Origin: Bdellovibrionales bacterium
GTDB taxonomy: Bacteria; Bdellovibrionota; Bdellovibrionia; Bdellovibrionales; UBA1609
Length of the DNA stretch: 64,000 nucleotides
Direction of reading: 5' to 3'
NCBI GenBank assembly: GCA_023301025.1
Contig: JALZUR010000041.1
Location: forward strand, 1 to 64,000
The notes under the pieces: generated by a model
Told to the model about the DNA's origin: nothing
Databases searched by the model: none
What the model saw: only the letters and a program-made list of their open reading frames with translations
Program-made: the position numbers and the translations under genes
Shown: positions 50,764-60,339 of the stretch, piece by piece
How positions within the stretch are numbered: position 1 is the first letter of the stretch
Layout: each line of letters opens with the position of its first letter

Positions 50764-52329
50764 CTAAGCCTCATCAACCGTAGCATCTTTGGATGTCTCG
50801 TCAGTTGCTATAACCTTAACGTCTGTACCATTATCATCTGAATCAACAGCAGATTCTGAATCTTTAGATTCAGCCACCAAAGCGTCTTCAGTACTAGCAC
50901 TGCCCTTATCCACTGAATCTTCAGAATCTTCTTCAAGACTAGCAAGTTCAGCTTTTAAACGCTCATCGGCATTTGCTTTTGCACTCTTATTAAATGAAGG
51001 AGTAGCAGCTACATCAATTGGTGCTGCAGCTGAAACATCTTCTTTTGGTTTCTCAGCTTCTTCTTTTAACCATGCTTCATAAGCAACTTTAGCTTTTCCA
51101 ATAAGCTCTTCTGCTTTATCAGGATCTTCAAAACCAGGAGCAAGCATGACAACTTGCGCTTCTGATTGTGATAGAAGTTCTAATGAACCAAAACCTGATT
51201 GAAATAAAGACTGAGCCATAGTCTCTGACATACCTTCTATTCTCATCAGGTTAAATATACTGTTTGCTGTTCGTGCCGCTGCATCTGATTCAGATAAAAT
51301 ATCAAGCTTCCAACCCGTAAGTTTTGAAGCAAGCCTTACATTCATTCCACGTTTTCCAATAGCTAAACTTAATTGATCATCTGGAACAACCACTTCCATC
51401 TCATGATTCTCTTCATCCATGAAAACTTTTGAAATTTCTGCCGGTTGAAGTGCATTACAAACAAAAAGAGCAATGTCTTCTTGGTAAGGAACAATATCAA
51501 TCTTTTCACCAGACAACTCTTGCACCACATTTTGCACACGGCTTCCCTTAACACCAACACAGGCACCCACAGGATCTACAGTTGGATCTAAACCTCTTAC
51601 TGACATTTTTGCTCTTTGTCCGGGCTCTCGTGCAGCATTAACTAACTCGACTATTCCATCTTCAATTTCTGGAACTTCACTTTCAAAAAGCTTAAGAAGA
51701 TAATTAGAATCAGCTCTAGACATAATTATCTGGGGACCTCGTGTTGTTTGCCTCACTTCAGAAATATAGCCTTGAATCCTATCTCCTGGCTTATAAAGCT
51801 CTCCAGGAATCTGTTCTCTGTAAGGAATGAAAGCCTCTGTTCGTCCTAAATCAACAACAATAGCATTTCTCTCAACACGCCTTGCAATACCAGAAGCAAT
51901 CTCACCTTTTCTTTGTTCAAACTCAGCAAAAATAATATCACGTTCGGCATCTCTAACATTTTGTGTGATGATCTGTTTTGCAACCTGAGCAGAAATCCTA
52001 CCAAGATCACTCATATCTAATTTTATACCAATAGCATCACCAACTTGAGCCTCAGGATCAAGCGTTAGTGCTTCCGTCATTTTGATTTCAACCTCTTCAT
52101 CAATAAAATCGTCATCTAAAACCACTTCTTTGAATTCATAAAGCTCAACTTCACCACTTTCTTCATTAAACTGAGCTTCAATCTCACGGTAAGTTCCATA
52201 TTTTTTTCTTGCAGCAGCAAGAAGACCCTGCTGAACAGCGTTGATAACAACCTCTTTTTCAATGCCCTTGTCTTTGCCCAAGGCATCCATGATTTTGCTT
52301 ATGTTAGAAAATAGATTTTCAACAGCCAT
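50764..52329 (-). CDS. nusA: transcription termination/antitermination factor NusA
   Basis: N-terminal domain, S1, KH (VGVKGSRVQNVVQELSGEKIDIV; AIGKRGMNVRLASKLTGW), operon position. Confidence 0.96.
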   Translation of the reverse strand: MAVENLFSNISKIMDALGKDKGIEKEVVINAVQQGLLAAARKKYGTYREIEAQFNEESGEVELYEFKEVVLDDDFIDEEVEIKMTEALTLDPEAQVGDAIGIKLDMSDLGRISAQVAKQIITQNVRDAERDIIFAEFEQRKGEIASGIARRVERNAIVVDLGRTEAFIPYREQIPGELYKPGDRIQGYISEVRQTTRGPQIIMSRADSNYLLKLFESEVPEIEDGIVELVNAAREPGQRAKMSVRGLDPTVDPVGACVGVKGSRVQNVVQELSGEKIDIVPYQEDIALFVCNALQPAEISKVFMDEENHEMEVVVPDDQLSLAIGKRGMNVRLASKLTGWKLDILSESDAAARTANSIFNLMRIEGMSETMAQSLFQSGFGSLELLSQSEAQVVMLAPGFEDPDKAEELIGKAKVAYEAWLKEEAEKPKEDVSAAAPIDVAATPSFNKSAKANADERLKAELASLEEDSEDSVDKGSASTEDALVAESKDSESAVDSDDNGTDVKVIATDETSKDATVDEA

Positions 52330-52462
52330 AATTTAAAATTCCTTTCTTAATACTTTACTCAAAGGTTTCTACCTTTAGTTAAGTTAATGTTTTTTTAACC
52401 ATCAGTTAAATTTAAATAATTCTATGCATATTAATAAAATAGCTTTTAGTCTTTCCAAAAAG

Positions 52463-52933
52463 CTATGCCCCCTCAAAAACAACATTGCATTTGTGAATAT
52501 CACAAAACGGGAGCGTTAAAGTTTCACTGTCTAAAGTTCTGATATCAAAAGCCAACTCATCAACTTTTAACAGAAAGCCTTCAAGATTTTTTTTACCTAA
52601 TTTTTGTGAGGTCTCAGTTCTTGCTTTGACCACAACTTTTATCTTTTTTTGTATTTGTTTTTCAAAATGCCAACGCTCATTAAGAACTCTTTCAAGGCCA
52701 GGACTAGAAACTTCTAAATTATAAGCTGTCTCGATAGGATCTTCTGAATCTAGTAAAAAGTTTAATCCTTTTGAGAACATGGTGCAGTCTTCAAGATCAA
52801 CACCATCTTCTTTATCAATGTAAACACGAAGAATGTTTTGACCTTTTACAAACTCAATATCGTATAAAGAGTAGCCTTCACGTGAGCATATCTCAAGTGC
52901 AAGAGGTTTAACTGTATCTACTATTTCACTCAT
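52463..52933 (-). CDS. rimP: ribosome maturation factor RimP
   Basis: YDIEFVKGQNILRVYIDKEDGVDLEDC, SSPGLERVL; upstream of nusA. Confidence 0.94.
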   Translation of the reverse strand: MSEIVDTVKPLALEICSREGYSLYDIEFVKGQNILRVYIDKEDGVDLEDCTMFSKGLNFLLDSEDPIETAYNLEVSSPGLERVLNERWHFEKQIQKKIKVVVKARTETSQKLGKKNLEGFLLKVDELAFDIRTLDSETLTLPFCDIHKCNVVFEGA

Positions 52934-52983
52934 TATCTAAAAAGACTCCTGTAGTCTGATGATGTTAGGCTTCGTTTAAGCAT

Positions 52984-53014
52984 AAAAAAAGGGCTCCGCT
53001 AAGGTGCCCTTTGA
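52984..53014 (-). terminator. terminator-like hairpin upstream of rimP
   Basis: Minus strand AAGGGC-(11 nt)-GCCCTT followed by T tract; lies between the GNAT gene and rimP. Confidence 0.65.
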
Positions 53015-53162
53015 TACGATCTCTCACAAAGAATAAGTAGGTATTAGCATTAAAAAGGTGCGGTATCAAGAGCTAAATCAAAGCCTAAATCAAGACAGAG
53101 TTCATAACTAAAGTAATACGGTTTAAAGGTGTATGTTTAAATTAAGCTGTCATGAAGCATTT

Positions 53163-53564
53163 TTAAGACTTTTTTTCCATTAAAAGTGCAGTTTTTAACC
53201 CGTAGTACATAGGTCTTTTTCCAACAATATAAAAGCCTGCTTTTCTATAAAAAGATAAAGCTTTGTAGTTGTCTTCATGCACATCAAGCCAAATTTTTTG
53301 TGTTAGATGGTTGATCATTTTTTTAGCCAACCCCTGTCGTCTAAAAGAGCTTCCTACAGCCAGAAAATCAAGTTCGCTATGGCCTTTTTCAATACTTCTA
53401 AAAAGCATCACCGAACAAACTGAATTGTGTTCATCAAAGATAAACATATTTTTAGAGTCTTTAAATAACGGAAAACTATTAACAAAGGACTCTTTTAATT
53501 CATCTACAAAGTGTAAATTGAGAAGACTTTGACAAAGTCTTCTATCAAGCTCTTTTAAAACCAT
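53163..53564 (-). CDS. GNAT family N-acetyltransferase
   Basis: SSFRRQGLAKKMINHL acetyl-CoA motif; YKALSFYRKAGFYIVGKRPMYY. Confidence 0.85.
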   Translation of the reverse strand: MVLKELDRRLCQSLLNLHFVDELKESFVNSFPLFKDSKNMFIFDEHNSVCSVMLFRSIEKGHSELDFLAVGSSFRRQGLAKKMINHLTQKIWLDVHEDNYKALSFYRKAGFYIVGKRPMYYGLKTALLMEKKS

Positions 53565-53585
53565 CTTAGTACTGCCCCCTTTAAA

Positions 53586-53620
53586 CTAAAAATGCCCTAG
53601 TTCTAATAAGAACTAAGGCA
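53586..53620 (-). terminator. rho-independent terminator downstream of the outer-membrane protein gene
   Basis: TGCCTTAGTTCT-TATT-AGAACTAGGGCA followed by TTTTTAG on the minus strand. Confidence 0.75.
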
Positions 53621-53651
53621 TCTGTTGTTTTTAATACTCATATTTTGCGGC

Positions 53652-54761
53652 TTAGAACTCTAGTTTTAAACCTACGCCTGTTACAAAATAGTTTGCAACT
53701 TCAATTGATACAATGTCTTTTTGTCTTACTTCAAAAACATTATTGTCTAGATTTACATAATAATCAAAAGCACCAGTTAGGTATAAATTTTTGGCAACTT
53801 TAAAATCAACTGAGGCGCCAATAACTGCATCTAATGCATCTGAACTACGCTTACTGTAGCCACTAGTCGTAGCAGACTCAGAGTCTCTTTGTACATATGA
53901 AAGACCTACTCTAAGTGCAGTGTTCATTTGCTCTGTGCTGTAAAAATCATATCCCACTACACCAGAGAAGTTTCTTTGATTCATATCTCTTAGGTTGCTG
54001 TTTTCAAAAACTTGACTGTTGTGTGAGTACTCATAATTTCCTAAAGGGTCATTTATTCTAAAGTTTGAATTTATAAAGTTAAACTCTGCGTGAAGACGAT
54101 CATAAAACTTAATACCAGCTCCTAAAATAAAACCATGAGACACGTCAGTGTTTTCATAGTTGTAAAAACCAGCTCCATACTGTCCTTTAAAGTAAATGCT
54201 TGTTAAAAGAGACGATCTACTAGACTGATACTTTTGAGCAGATGTAGCATGAGCTTTGTTAACATGCACTTCTCGCACTTTAACGTGTGGAGTGTGTGTC
54301 GGAGCAGATTCTTTTTTATTGTACTGACTCACTTTAAAAAGCCTATCTAATCTTGATTTTTCATCTTTAACTCTTGAAGCCTCTAACTTTTCCATAAGAG
54401 CTTGCTCGTTTTTAGCTTCAGTTCTCATACGGTATTCCCTAACAGCATCTAAAGATTCACCAGTACCCCAGCTTGAACGTGCAGAACTTCTCGTTTTTTG
54501 AGTGTTTGTTTGCTCTTGTGAATTACTTGGACTGTTGTTTAAGATTACTACTTGAGTAGGAGAATTTGTTTTATCCCTGCTTGCTTCAATACCTTTGATA
54601 TCAGATAAGCTGTTGCTACCACTTTTTGTAGCTTCATCTGGAGTTTCAACTTCAAACTCTTTTGGATCAAAACCTTCTGGATCAAAACTTTGTGCAAATA
54701 CTTGCACTGAAGACAGGCAAAAAACTGCTGATATTAGACTTGTAGTTAAAACTTTAAACAT
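53652..54761 (-). CDS. outer-membrane beta-barrel protein with long polar periplasmic N-terminal region
   Basis: Signal peptide (SAVFCLSSVQVFAQS), beta-barrel repeats, terminal ...VGLKLEF. Confidence 0.7.
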   Translation of the reverse strand: MFKVLTTSLISAVFCLSSVQVFAQSFDPEGFDPKEFEVETPDEATKSGSNSLSDIKGIEASRDKTNSPTQVVILNNSPSNSQEQTNTQKTRSSARSSWGTGESLDAVREYRMRTEAKNEQALMEKLEASRVKDEKSRLDRLFKVSQYNKKESAPTHTPHVKVREVHVNKAHATSAQKYQSSRSSLLTSIYFKGQYGAGFYNYENTDVSHGFILGAGIKFYDRLHAEFNFINSNFRINDPLGNYEYSHNSQVFENSNLRDMNQRNFSGVVGYDFYSTEQMNTALRVGLSYVQRDSESATTSGYSKRSSDALDAVIGASVDFKVAKNLYLTGAFDYYVNLDNNVFEVRQKDIVSIEVANYFVTGVGLKLEF

Positions 54762-54974
54762 AGAAAACTCCTTTTATGCTTAAATCTAATATAACAGACT
54801 TAGATCATATTTTGCCATTTTAAGTGACATTTTTTGTAAGGAGTATACATATTACATGGAGTGAAAAAAAACTGTACGCTTCAATTGCCCTAGGTGTCAG
54901 TAGAGTTTTTAATTAAAAAACTCTAAATCAGATAGCCGGTACAAGTACAGTTTTGCTAACGCAATCAATCTTAT

Positions 54975-55367
54975 TTAACCTACAGAACAGTTGTCTCTTT
55001 TGGGCAAAAAAGGTCTTATATTTACAAAAACATTGTAACCAACGTCTAAAAAAGGTCTTAGGATTTTTGCCCCACCAATTTTATGCCACTTTTCAAAGCC
55101 CTCTAAACTTTTCCATATTTTAATAAAAGCATCCACACCTATAATAACATCACCATTCTCATCAATTAAGTGGAAGTACTTGTTCACGTCATCAAAATTT
55201 AGATTGTAATCTTTTGCTTTAAAGTCATCTGTACTGATATCGATGACATCAAGAACATTATTTATATCATTTTTTTTGTAGTATGAGATCTCTTTATGGC
55301 AAACCAAACAAGTTCCATCATACAAAAGCTTTAGTTTCTTTATCTGCTTATCTTTTACATTACTCAT
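54975..55367 (-). CDS. DCC (DUF393) family thiol-disulfide oxidoreductase-like protein
   Basis: KLLYDGTCLVCHKEISYYKK. Confidence 0.85.
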   Translation of the reverse strand: MSNVKDKQIKKLKLLYDGTCLVCHKEISYYKKNDINNVLDVIDISTDDFKAKDYNLNFDDVNKYFHLIDENGDVIIGVDAFIKIWKSLEGFEKWHKIGGAKILRPFLDVGYNVFVNIRPFLPKRDNCSVG

Positions 55368-55426
55368 AAGTTATCATACAATGACTCTATCAATAGCAGT
55401 AGCCTTAAGTGCGATAAGGACCCATT

Positions 55427-55882
55427 ATGCCAATAGAACAACTTTTAAATGCTGATTTTGTCTTAATCATACATTTTATGTTTACAGCATTTATGACAGG
55501 TCTAATTTTAACTATACAACTAGTCCACTACCCGTCTTTCCATTACATAAACCTTGGGACCTACACCAAGTTTCATGAGTTTCATATGAAACGTATAAGC
55601 TTAATTGTTATTCCAATAATGACCTTGGAGCTCCTAACAGGTCTACTACTAGTTGTCTTAAATACTGAACGCTTAACCATAATAAACTTGATATTACTGA
55701 TTTTTATTTGGCTATCCACAGCACTTTTAAGCGTTCCAAGTCATAGCAAACTAGAAAAAGCCTACAGCTTTAACGAAGTGGCAAAACTTGTAAAAACAAA
55801 CTGGCCAAGAACTATTCTATGGTCACTTAGATCAGGACTGCTTTTATACTCTATACTCTTTACAATTATCTTTAGTCTTTAA
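55427..55882 (+). CDS. conserved 4-TM hypothetical membrane protein
   Basis: 151 aa, four predicted hydrophobic helices; divergent from the DCC gene. Confidence 0.6.
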   Translation: MPIEQLLNADFVLIIHFMFTAFMTGLILTIQLVHYPSFHYINLGTYTKFHEFHMKRISLIVIPIMTLELLTGLLLVVLNTERLTIINLILLIFIWLSTALLSVPSHSKLEKAYSFNEVAKLVKTNWPRTILWSLRSGLLLYSILFTIIFSL

Positions 55883-56045
55883 ATAAATTTGATCTTTTGT
55901 ATAAAACCTTACTAAAACAGCTTTATAAATAATTGAGTAAAAAAAACCTATGATCTTTTCTGTACAACTCCTTTACACACTAAAAAAACTTTACATAAGA
56001 AAAGCTTAAAGCTGCCTTTTATCTTAATCATTAGTAACTAAACTT

Positions 56046-58052
56046 ATGATTTTTTATAAATTCACTGTATTTTTAACTAAAGCCTATAATAAAGTTTTAA
56101 CTTCTAGAACAGACAAAAAAATACGATTGGGACAAAACAACTTACTTAGAAGTATTACAGTCTTTTGTTTTATTAATCTAAATTTATTTTCAAGCCTTGC
56201 AAAAGCCTCTGAGGATTCATGTTTAAAACTACTAGCAAAACAAAAAGCGACAAATGTAATGGCTTTTCCTATAAAAAAACAACTGACCAGAAAGGAACAG
56301 CTCCTTGCAAAAGCAGCTGAATTAAGAGAAATCAACGAGTCAGGAGCTAATATCGCTTTGGTATCTCCTGATGTTTTAACTGATACAATTGCAGCGTTAG
56401 AACAGATGGCTAGGGAACCCGGTGTAAATGAAAAGCATCAAAAACAACTAGATGTAGCACCTTTAGTAGCAGCGAGTAAAGCTGGGGACTTAGCCGTAGT
56501 TAGAAGCATTATTGAAGCTGGTGAAATCAATATCAATCAAGAAAATACAGAAAAAGTTAACGCTCTTTATGCAGCTGCTGCAGAAGGTCACATACATATC
56601 GTTAGCTTTTTATTAGAGCAAGATTTAGTAAATGCAAGTTTAATCGAGACTTCTATTGATCCATTAGTTATGGCTTTAGAAAATGACCATATAGATGTTT
56701 TTAAGCTTCTTTTAAACCACAAAACTTCACGCTTAATTGTGTCCAACAGTAAAAACAATAACGTTTTAATGATCGCATTAGAAAAAAATCTTATAGATGT
56801 TGCATATCTAATTCTAGATCAAAAAGATAAAGGCTTAGATCTAAACCTAGTGAGCAGAGATGGTGATACAGCTTTAACACTTGCAATAAAAGGCAGGCAT
56901 TTTGAGTTTGCAGAAGAGCTCATTAAAAACGAAGACATTCAAATCAACCCACAAAATTTTTCAGAAAAATCAGCATTAGTCACTGCGGTTGAATTAGGGA
57001 AATATGAATTTGCAAAAAAACTTATTTTAGAAAAACAAGCTGATATCAATGCTAAGCACCTCGGTAATAAGACAGTTTTACTTGCGGCAGCAGAAAATGG
57101 TGACTTGCTATTTGTAAATTTCCTTTTAAATCGAGGTGAAATACAAATAAATGAGCAATCCCATAAAGGCTATACAGCACTTATACAAGCCCTAGAAAGT
57201 GGTTTTACTGATGTCTCTAAAGTACTACTCGAACACGCTAATTTAAATGTATTGCCAGCAAAAATAAATTCAAAAAATGCTTTGGTTATAGCATTAAAGA
57301 ATAGAGACTGGAATCTTGTAGATCTTATATTAAATAAACAAACAGAATTAAAATCTCAAGTTTTAGGACATGCTTTGGTCAATGCAAGTGCTACAGGAGA
57401 GTTAACAGCTCTAAAGTTTATCTTAAATCAAACTGAAACAGATGTTAACTTTAAAAGTTTTAGAGAAAAGACTGCTTTACTTGAAGCTAGCTATAATTTG
57501 CATTTAGATATTATTAAAATTTTAATGGCCAAAGAAAAAATACAAGTAAACCTTGCCGGTGAAGGTGGGCATCCCGCACTTCATCATGTAATTTATGGAA
57601 AGTCTAAAGCCTCTTTTTTAGACACATTTAATATAGAACTTGGAACCGCTAAAATTGATACTGCAGATAAGATTGTAGCACTTTTACTTTCTAACAATGA
57701 CATTGATGTAAACATCTTTGATCAAGAAAAAGGATCTATGAGAACAGCACTTATGATTGCTACTGAACAAAACTATGTAGATACAGTAAGGCTTCTCTTA
57801 GAACATCAAAAAACCAACGTAAATCTACAAAGTATAGAAGAACAGTGGTCTCCACTAATGATGGCAATTATTAACGACAACCTTGAACTTGTTAAACTTT
57901 TTTTAGACCATAGAGACATTGATCTAGATCTTAAGGATGCAGACGATAACAGTGTTTTAGATTTAGTTCATGAAATTTCACAAGATAATGAATATTCATC
58001 ACCAGTACTTAAAGAGATACGAAGATTAATATTTCTTAAGATGAATGAATAA
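56046..58052 (+). CDS. large ankyrin-repeat protein with N-terminal export-like segment
   Basis: Many ~33-aa repeats of type 'TALMIAxxxxxxDxxxLLLxxxxxxVN'; hydrophobic segment SITVFCFINLNLFSSLAKASE. Confidence 0.85.
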   Translation: MIFYKFTVFLTKAYNKVLTSRTDKKIRLGQNNLLRSITVFCFINLNLFSSLAKASEDSCLKLLAKQKATNVMAFPIKKQLTRKEQLLAKAAELREINESGANIALVSPDVLTDTIAALEQMAREPGVNEKHQKQLDVAPLVAASKAGDLAVVRSIIEAGEININQENTEKVNALYAAAAEGHIHIVSFLLEQDLVNASLIETSIDPLVMALENDHIDVFKLLLNHKTSRLIVSNSKNNNVLMIALEKNLIDVAYLILDQKDKGLDLNLVSRDGDTALTLAIKGRHFEFAEELIKNEDIQINPQNFSEKSALVTAVELGKYEFAKKLILEKQADINAKHLGNKTVLLAAAENGDLLFVNFLLNRGEIQINEQSHKGYTALIQALESGFTDVSKVLLEHANLNVLPAKINSKNALVIALKNRDWNLVDLILNKQTELKSQVLGHALVNASATGELTALKFILNQTETDVNFKSFREKTALLEASYNLHLDIIKILMAKEKIQVNLAGEGGHPALHHVIYGKSKASFLDTFNIELGTAKIDTADKIVALLLSNNDIDVNIFDQEKGSMRTALMIATEQNYVDTVRLLLEHQKTNVNLQSIEEQWSPLMMAIINDNLELVKLFLDHRDIDLDLKDADDNSVLDLVHEISQDNEYSSPVLKEIRRLIFLKMNE

Positions 58053-58054
58053 AC

Positions 58055-58780
58055 CTATGAAGACTTTAAATAAATCATAGAAAAATCATCAAAGTTTTTT
58101 ACAGGAAGCTCAAACTTTTCTTTATCCATAAGTATTCTATCCACGAATTCAAATAGTTTTTTAGGGCTTGCTATGTACTGTAAAGCGCCATCAGAAAAGC
58201 TTAAGATTTCAAACTTCTCTGGAAGTGGAACATTAAAGCTTGTTTCATACTTGCATGAACCGTGTCCTAAACAATTGATCAACATGTGCTCTAAACCGCT
58301 TGGTTCTTCAAAAACACCTTCTGAAGAGTGCTTTAAATTATAAATGTTGTTGTAAAAACAAAGGTTTCTATTTTCATCAAAAATTAAGAGTGCAGAGTCT
58401 CCTGATGACACGATAAGATTTTGATTTTTATCTTTACTAAACATGCAAAGCGTTGTGCTTAAATTCTTTTTTAAAAGCGTAGCATTTAAACCATCTAGTT
58501 TTGGAAAAAGATCTTTTATTAGGGAGCTTATATTTCTTTTTGATTTAATAAACTTAGAGAGCGTTTTAACGGCAGTGTTAGAGGATTCAAAATCAGACTC
58601 TGAAGAACTCACACCATCACACAAAACAAAACTAAATATATCTTTGTTTTTGCCCTCAAACCAAAAGGCATCTCCAGAAGCTTGGTCTTCTTTTTTTTCT
58701 TTTAAAAACTGAAAACCACTTAAGTCTTTTAATTCTATTGCTTTATACATTATGGCCCACTTAGAAAACCCCCTAAACAC
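58055..58780 (-). CDS. divergent PP2C-type Ser/Thr phosphatase-like protein
   Basis: GDAFWF...SFVLCDGVSS, VSSGDSALLIF, ILSFSDGALQYI, NFDDFSMIYL match PP2C metal-Asp motifs; start may be ATG 58750. Confidence 0.7.
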   Translation of the reverse strand: MFRGFSKWAIMYKAIELKDLSGFQFLKEKKEDQASGDAFWFEGKNKDIFSFVLCDGVSSSESDFESSNTAVKTLSKFIKSKRNISSLIKDLFPKLDGLNATLLKKNLSTTLCMFSKDKNQNLIVSSGDSALLIFDENRNLCFYNNIYNLKHSSEGVFEEPSGLEHMLINCLGHGSCKYETSFNVPLPEKFEILSFSDGALQYIASPKKLFEFVDRILMDKEKFELPVKNFDDFSMIYLKSS

Positions 58781-58794
58781 CTTATTTTAAAATC

Positions 58795-59517
58795 TTACAA
58801 GGTCCAGTCAAGATTTTCAATATGCGCTCTAAGTGATGATATTTTAGGAAACTTTTTAAGGATTAGATCTGATCTTCTGCCAGAAATTATAGATCTAGCT
58901 ATAGGGGGTAGGCTTTGGTACTTCTTTCGACCACCCAAAAGATCCGCAAAAATACACACAAGCTCTACTATATCACTTTTTTTGTATTCAGCTTTCTTTT
59001 CCTTAAGAAGTAAAAAATCTATGAGTTTAATCTTAAAACCTACACCTCTTCTGCTAATAAGTATATTGTCCGAGTGTAAATCCCCATGACATTCACCTTT
59101 TGCATGAATCTTTTCTATGCCTTTTGAAAGCTCATATAAAATATGAAGAGCCTCAAAAAGACTCACCTTATTTTTTAATTCTCTTTTAACAAACTGATCT
59201 AGGGTTTTACCGTTAACGTACTCAGAAACAAGATAGCCAATCTCAGTATCCTTATAATTTAGTTTTTCTTGAGTGATATATTTAATAATAACGGGAACAT
59301 CACTCAAAGTGTTTAGTTTTTTTGCATAACCAACAAGTGTCTTATTTTTGGGGTTTCTTACAGGATAAAAGAATTTAGCAGCTCTTTTTATACCTGTACT
59401 GATCTCTTCAACAGAGTAAACCTGCCCCTCCCAGCCCTGCCCAAGCTTTGAATGAATAATATATTTTTCATTTAAGATCTCACCATAGTGAAACCTAAAA
59501 GACCTAATTTTAGACAA
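58795..59517 (-). CDS. Ser/Thr protein kinase-like protein
   Basis: Gly-loop LGQGWEGQVY, RAAKFF, catalytic loop CHGDLHSDNILIS, DFG position reads DFL; TTG at 59517 preceded by GAGGT preferred (track start 59769 runs across the divergent gene). Confidence 0.75.
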   Translation of the reverse strand: MSKIRSFRFHYGEILNEKYIIHSKLGQGWEGQVYSVEEISTGIKRAAKFFYPVRNPKNKTLVGYAKKLNTLSDVPVIIKYITQEKLNYKDTEIGYLVSEYVNGKTLDQFVKRELKNKVSLFEALHILYELSKGIEKIHAKGECHGDLHSDNILISRRGVGFKIKLIDFLLLKEKKAEYKKSDIVELVCIFADLLGGRKKYQSLPPIARSIISGRRSDLILKKFPKISSLRAHIENLDWTL

Positions 59518-59641
59518 AACACGTACCTCACAGCAAACACCTAAAGTAAAACTATAGTCAGCTAATTTTAAGCTATCAATATTCTTCTTTTTTTGTGAAA
59601 CTTTTGTAAAGTTGACGGGTTTTATTAAAAAGGAGACTAAC

Positions 59642-60220
59642 ATGTCAAAACTAATAGCTTTATCAGGATTTATCGCCCTTAACATGCTTGCAACAGCCGC
59701 CTGTGCTAATGAGCTTGGTGTAGAAAACCGCAGTATCAGCCAAGAGATTAATCTTTTTGAATGCAGCATCAGTACAAATGATGTTTTTCAAGAGCTTCAT
59801 CTTAAAGAGGTAACCAAAGAAAGCCTAACTCAAAGACCTATCACTTATTTTGCTCTTGATCACGTTTTAGGAGAAATAGATAGTTTTGAGACAGATCTTT
59901 TTGGAGTGTATGAACAGGTTAGAGACCGAATATTCACTTCTAGAGTTGCAGAAATTGATAGCTTTACAGGTGACATCCATAACGACTATCAAGTTGTGTC
60001 AGAATTTAGAGACTCAACTCTTATATTTAACATGAACTATCAAGGACTTAATCAAGAGGGTTTAGAAACTTTTGAGTTAGAATTAGATGGCGACGGTGAA
60101 GTTTACGAACTTGTTCAAGAAAAGCTTGATGAAATCTTAGATCAATCAGACCATTACTATGCAGGTGATTATCCACTATGCACTACAAGTTTTAATTTAG
60201 AGGATTTTATCGACCAATAA
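59642..60220 (+). CDS. small secreted hypothetical protein
   Basis: ATG 59642 preceded by AAGGAGAC; signal peptide MSKLIALSGFIALNMLATAACANE. Confidence 0.7.
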   Translation: MSKLIALSGFIALNMLATAACANELGVENRSISQEINLFECSISTNDVFQELHLKEVTKESLTQRPITYFALDHVLGEIDSFETDLFGVYEQVRDRIFTSRVAEIDSFTGDIHNDYQVVSEFRDSTLIFNMNYQGLNQEGLETFELELDGDGEVYELVQEKLDEILDQSDHYYAGDYPLCTTSFNLEDFIDQ

Positions 60221-60233
60221 ATAAAAACTTAAA

Positions 60234-60265
60234 TGTGTTGCGCTCTTGAGCTGTAACACTTTTTT
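60234..60265 (+). terminator. rho-independent terminator
   Basis: GTGTTGCGCTCTTGAGCTGTAACAC followed by TTTTTT. Confidence 0.8.
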
Positions 60266-60339
60266 AGGTGACTCAACATAAGTTGATCTACCTACTAAAT
60301 GACAAAAAAAAGAATGAAGATCAAATAACGGAGATCAAA

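Noticed and set aside
54901-54925. AT-rich palindrome TAGAGTTTTTAATTAAAAAACTCTA as terminator or binding site
   Set aside because: Could be the terminator of the DCC gene but lacks a GC stem and U-tract; too weak to call
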